Positions 6,301-6,978 of a DNA stretch of 6,978 nt are shown here, piece after piece. The stretch's first letter is position 1. The number at the start of each line of letters is the position of its first letter. The translations under genes and the position numbers were made by a program. The DNA comes from Poriferisodalis multihospitum (GTDB lineage: Bacteria; Actinomycetota; Acidimicrobiia; Acidimicrobiales; Poriferisodalaceae): the NCBI GenBank assembly GCA_028278755.1, contig JAPYOI010000339.1, positions 1 through 6,978 on the forward strand, in the 5' to 3' direction. The notes under the pieces were generated by a model, which worked only from the letters and a program-made list of their open reading frames with translations, ran no database searches and was not told the DNA's origin.

Positions 6301-6899
6301 GGGGCGTGCTTGCGACCCGCCATCTGCGCTGCCGAGATCAGCTCGCCCAGCGAGGCGTATCCCGTCGGCGAGCGAGCCAGCACCACGACATGGGACCCCG
6401 CAGGATCAGCGCACCCGGTGCGCTCCGGCCGCACCCGCCCGCGCTGGAGAGGCGCTGAGCTGCCAACGCCATGAGCGTCGAGCGTCAGCTCAGTGCCGAA
6501 CACCGTCGGCAGCCCGGCCGCGGCAGCAGCCTCCGCGAAGCGCACCACCCCGTAGAACCCGTTGTGATCGGTCAGCGCCAGCGCTTCGATCCCCAGCCGC
6601 ACCGCTTCGTCCACCAGCTCGGCCGGGCTCGACGCCCCGTCCAGGAAGCTGAAGTTGGAATGGGTGTGCAGCTCCGCATACGGCACCATGGGGACTGCCG
6701 GCCGCGGTCGGGCGACAGGCTCGACCTGCCCGTTGCCCGCGGCGAGGTCCTTGCCGTAACCGTGTTCAATGCGCCGGCCCCCACCGTGTCGGCCGGGAGG
6801 TGGCGGCCGGCTGGGTCCGATGGACCGGCCCTGAGGGGGCCGGTCAGAGAGTCGGCGCTCCAACTCTCGCCAGGAGATCCCCGGATTCGTGAAACCCAC
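3366..6899 (-). CDS. dnaE2: Error-prone DNA polymerase III alpha subunit DnaE2 (ImuC)
   Basis: This 1177-residue C-family polymerase performs damage-induced translesion synthesis, normally with ImuB (clamp-binding hub) and ImuA'/ImuA. Most DnaE2 proteins have about 1050-1100 residues. The PHP domain (about 71-300) has PYAELHTHSNFSFLDGA and LTDHNGFYG. The palm has GRGSAANS (450-457), the acidic signature PDIDIDIES (489-497) and the third catalytic Asp675 in KFDLLGL. Also conserved are GIHTGGMVI (629-637), VLQWDKDDCAAIGLVKFD, RPGPIQGGSVHPYIRRRNG, AMGSKRSRERM and PESHSVSFAYL. Helix-hairpin-helix (about 945-1010) and OB-fold (1088-1160) regions follow, and the protein ends SRDFR, the usual DnaE2 tail. 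The GTG start is supported by the N-terminus MGFTNPGISWRELERRL, which matches actinobacterial DnaE2. About 40 extra low-complexity residues sit at 558-608. An SOS box and a -10 element lie directly upstream. No imuA'/imuB is in the window. Confidence 0.97.
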   Translation of the reverse strand: MGFTNPGISWRELERRLSDRPPQGRSIGPSRPPPPGRHGGGRRIEHGYGKDLAAGNGQVEPVARPRPAVPMVPYAELHTHSNFSFLDGASSPAELVDEAVRLGIEALALTDHNGFYGVVRFAEAAAAAGLPTVFGTELTLDAHGVGSSAPLQRGRVRPERTGCADPAGSHVVVLARSPTGYASLGELISAAQMAGRKHAPRLSTGEFLAAAAAYRDEWAILTGHRKGAVPAALMSGRHDGGPRAAAAQLGRLVEAAGRHNVFVELWDHGDPLDSERNDALAALAVRAGVEPICTNGVHYATPAGRRLATAVAAVRAQRSLGELDGWLPPAATAHLRSGAEQARRFARWPSVVGAAAQLGRDCAFDLSLVAPNLPPYPCPDGHDEMSYLRHLITRGALDRYGPPEAERVPGAWAQIRHELDLIDQLGFAGYFLVVYDIVRFCHDNEIYCQGRGSAANSAVCYSLGITNVDSVALGLLFERFLSPERDGPPDIDIDIESGRREEAIQYVYERYGRTHTAQVANVITYRARSSVRDMARALGWEPGQADAWSKSLDRYSPLPTSNGASNGSAAQPHRAGRSRARDWRDAGPEPTGNGSSPSGPGQSQHDEAGIPADVAELAAALEGAPRHLGIHTGGMVICDRPVTHVCPIEWAAKADRSVLQWDKDDCAAIGLVKFDLLGLGMLSALHYAVDLIAEAHGVEVDIGTLPQEDEVYEMLCRADSIGVFQVESRAQMATLPRLRPRRFYDLVVEVALIRPGPIQGGSVHPYIRRRNGEEPVTYLHPLLENSLKKTLGIPLFQEQLMQIAIDVAGFTPAEADELRQAMGSKRSRERMDRLRERLFSGMASRGLVGDVAERIWDKMVAFADYGFPESHSVSFAYLVYASSWIKLHYPAAFCAALLKAQPMGFYSPHSLCQDARRHDVVVRTPCVNASAEAATLEPCENSTGGVAVRLGLSSVREVSDDLAGRIAEQAAVGGPYRGMEDLYCRTGTGLQALEALATAGAFDCFGLSRREALWAAGAVHQGGSDRLSGVVTGAEPPLLRDMSATETAAADLWASGVAPLGHPTKFLRTELAAAGVRTAAELLTCSVGKVRVAGLVTHRQRPMTAGGTTFLNLEDETGLVNVVVSRGCWQRYRSVARDMPVLMVSGRLERSENVANVIAERIEALDVPASVTSRDFR

Positions 6900-6905
6900 G
6901 ACCTC

Positions 6906-6911
6906 ACAGTA
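6906..6911 (-). promoter_or_regulatory. Candidate -10 element for a leaderless dnaE2 transcript
   Basis: The minus strand reads TACTGT here, fitting the TANNNT pattern. Counting seven steps from its last T puts +1 at 6899, the G of the GTG start codon, so the mRNA would begin with the coding sequence. The only purine run upstream, GAGG, ends 2 nt before the GTG, too close to act as a normal ribosome-binding site, which fits leaderless initiation. No good -35 hexamer is seen; many actinobacterial promoters lack one. Confidence 0.5.
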
Positions 6912-6928
6912 GCAAGCAATTCGTATCG

Positions 6929-6940
6929 GAACGAAAGTTC
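6929..6940. promoter_or_regulatory. LexA-binding SOS box of dnaE2
   Basis: GAACGAAAGTTC is a perfect match to the GAAC-N4-GTTC core of the actinobacterial/Bacillus LexA box. It lies 29 bp upstream of the dnaE2 start and covers about -41 to -30 relative to the proposed transcription start, where bound LexA would block RNA polymerase. Induction of dnaE2 after DNA damage is the known behaviour in mycobacteria. I found no other match to this core in the window. Confidence 0.9.
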
Positions 6941-6956
6941 ATTCCGCGCTGGCCGT

Positions 6957-6970
6957 CCCGTCATCACGGG
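6957..6970. other. Short hairpin upstream of the dnaE2 promoter
   Basis: CCCGT-CATC-ACGGG forms a perfect 5-bp stem with a 4-base loop. It could be part of the terminator of a gene ending beyond the right edge, or chance; the stem is short. No coding start is recognisable between 6900 and 6978. Confidence 0.25.
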
Positions 6971-6978
6971 CACAGTCA

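Noticed and set aside
3366..6973. Many long open frames overlapping dnaE2 on both strands (for example 4146-4718 + and 6572-6973 -)
   Set aside because: They are GC-rich shadows of the polymerase gene: Arg/Pro/Ala-biased, no recognisable domains, and dnaE2 itself is unambiguous across the whole span.

Overview
This is a GC-rich bacterial window, most likely from an actinobacterium (Actinomycetota). The evidence is a DnaE2-type polymerase very close to actinobacterial homologues and a LexA box of the GAAC-N4-GTTC type used by Actinomycetota and Bacillota. The GC-rich coding sequence and an apparently leaderless GTG start also fit. I cannot place it more finely; Acidimicrobiia or a relative is only a guess.

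Layout, left to right. (1) 1-366 (-) is the 5' part of an IS256-family transposase. It is cut by the window edge and broken by a one-base frameshift near 251-253; the outer end of the element probably lies near 415-445. (2) 564-977 (+) encodes a small protein with one membrane segment followed by a coiled coil that contains an 11-residue repeat. (3) 1014-1039 is a strong hairpin between convergent genes, a probable terminator for both sides. (4) 1053-1907 (-) is a class III cyclic-nucleotide-phosphodiesterase-like metallophosphoesterase. It lies 5 bp downstream of (5) 1913-2626 (-), a dienelactone-hydrolase-family alpha/beta hydrolase, so the two probably form an operon. A perfect 19-nt inverted repeat sits just upstream of the pair. 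(6) 2703-3245 (-) is a four-helix membrane protein of unknown function. (7) 3366-6899 (-) is a complete error-prone polymerase, dnaE2 (imuC), which fills half of the window. (8) 6906-6940 holds its control region: a perfect SOS box followed by a -10 element placed so that transcription would begin on the GTG start codon itself.

The clearest biology is damage-inducible mutagenesis: LexA repression of dnaE2, whose product extends DNA across lesions together with ImuA'/ImuB-type partners. Those partners are not in this window. The hydrolase/phosphoesterase pair and the membrane protein run in the same direction downstream of dnaE2, but gaps of 120 and 76 bp and the palindrome suggest separate control. 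No CRISPR array, tRNA, rRNA or clearly novel multi-gene system was found. The points most worth a second look are the leaderless SOS promoter, the altered PHP-domain metal ligands and inserted low-complexity linker of DnaE2, and the palindromic operator candidate.
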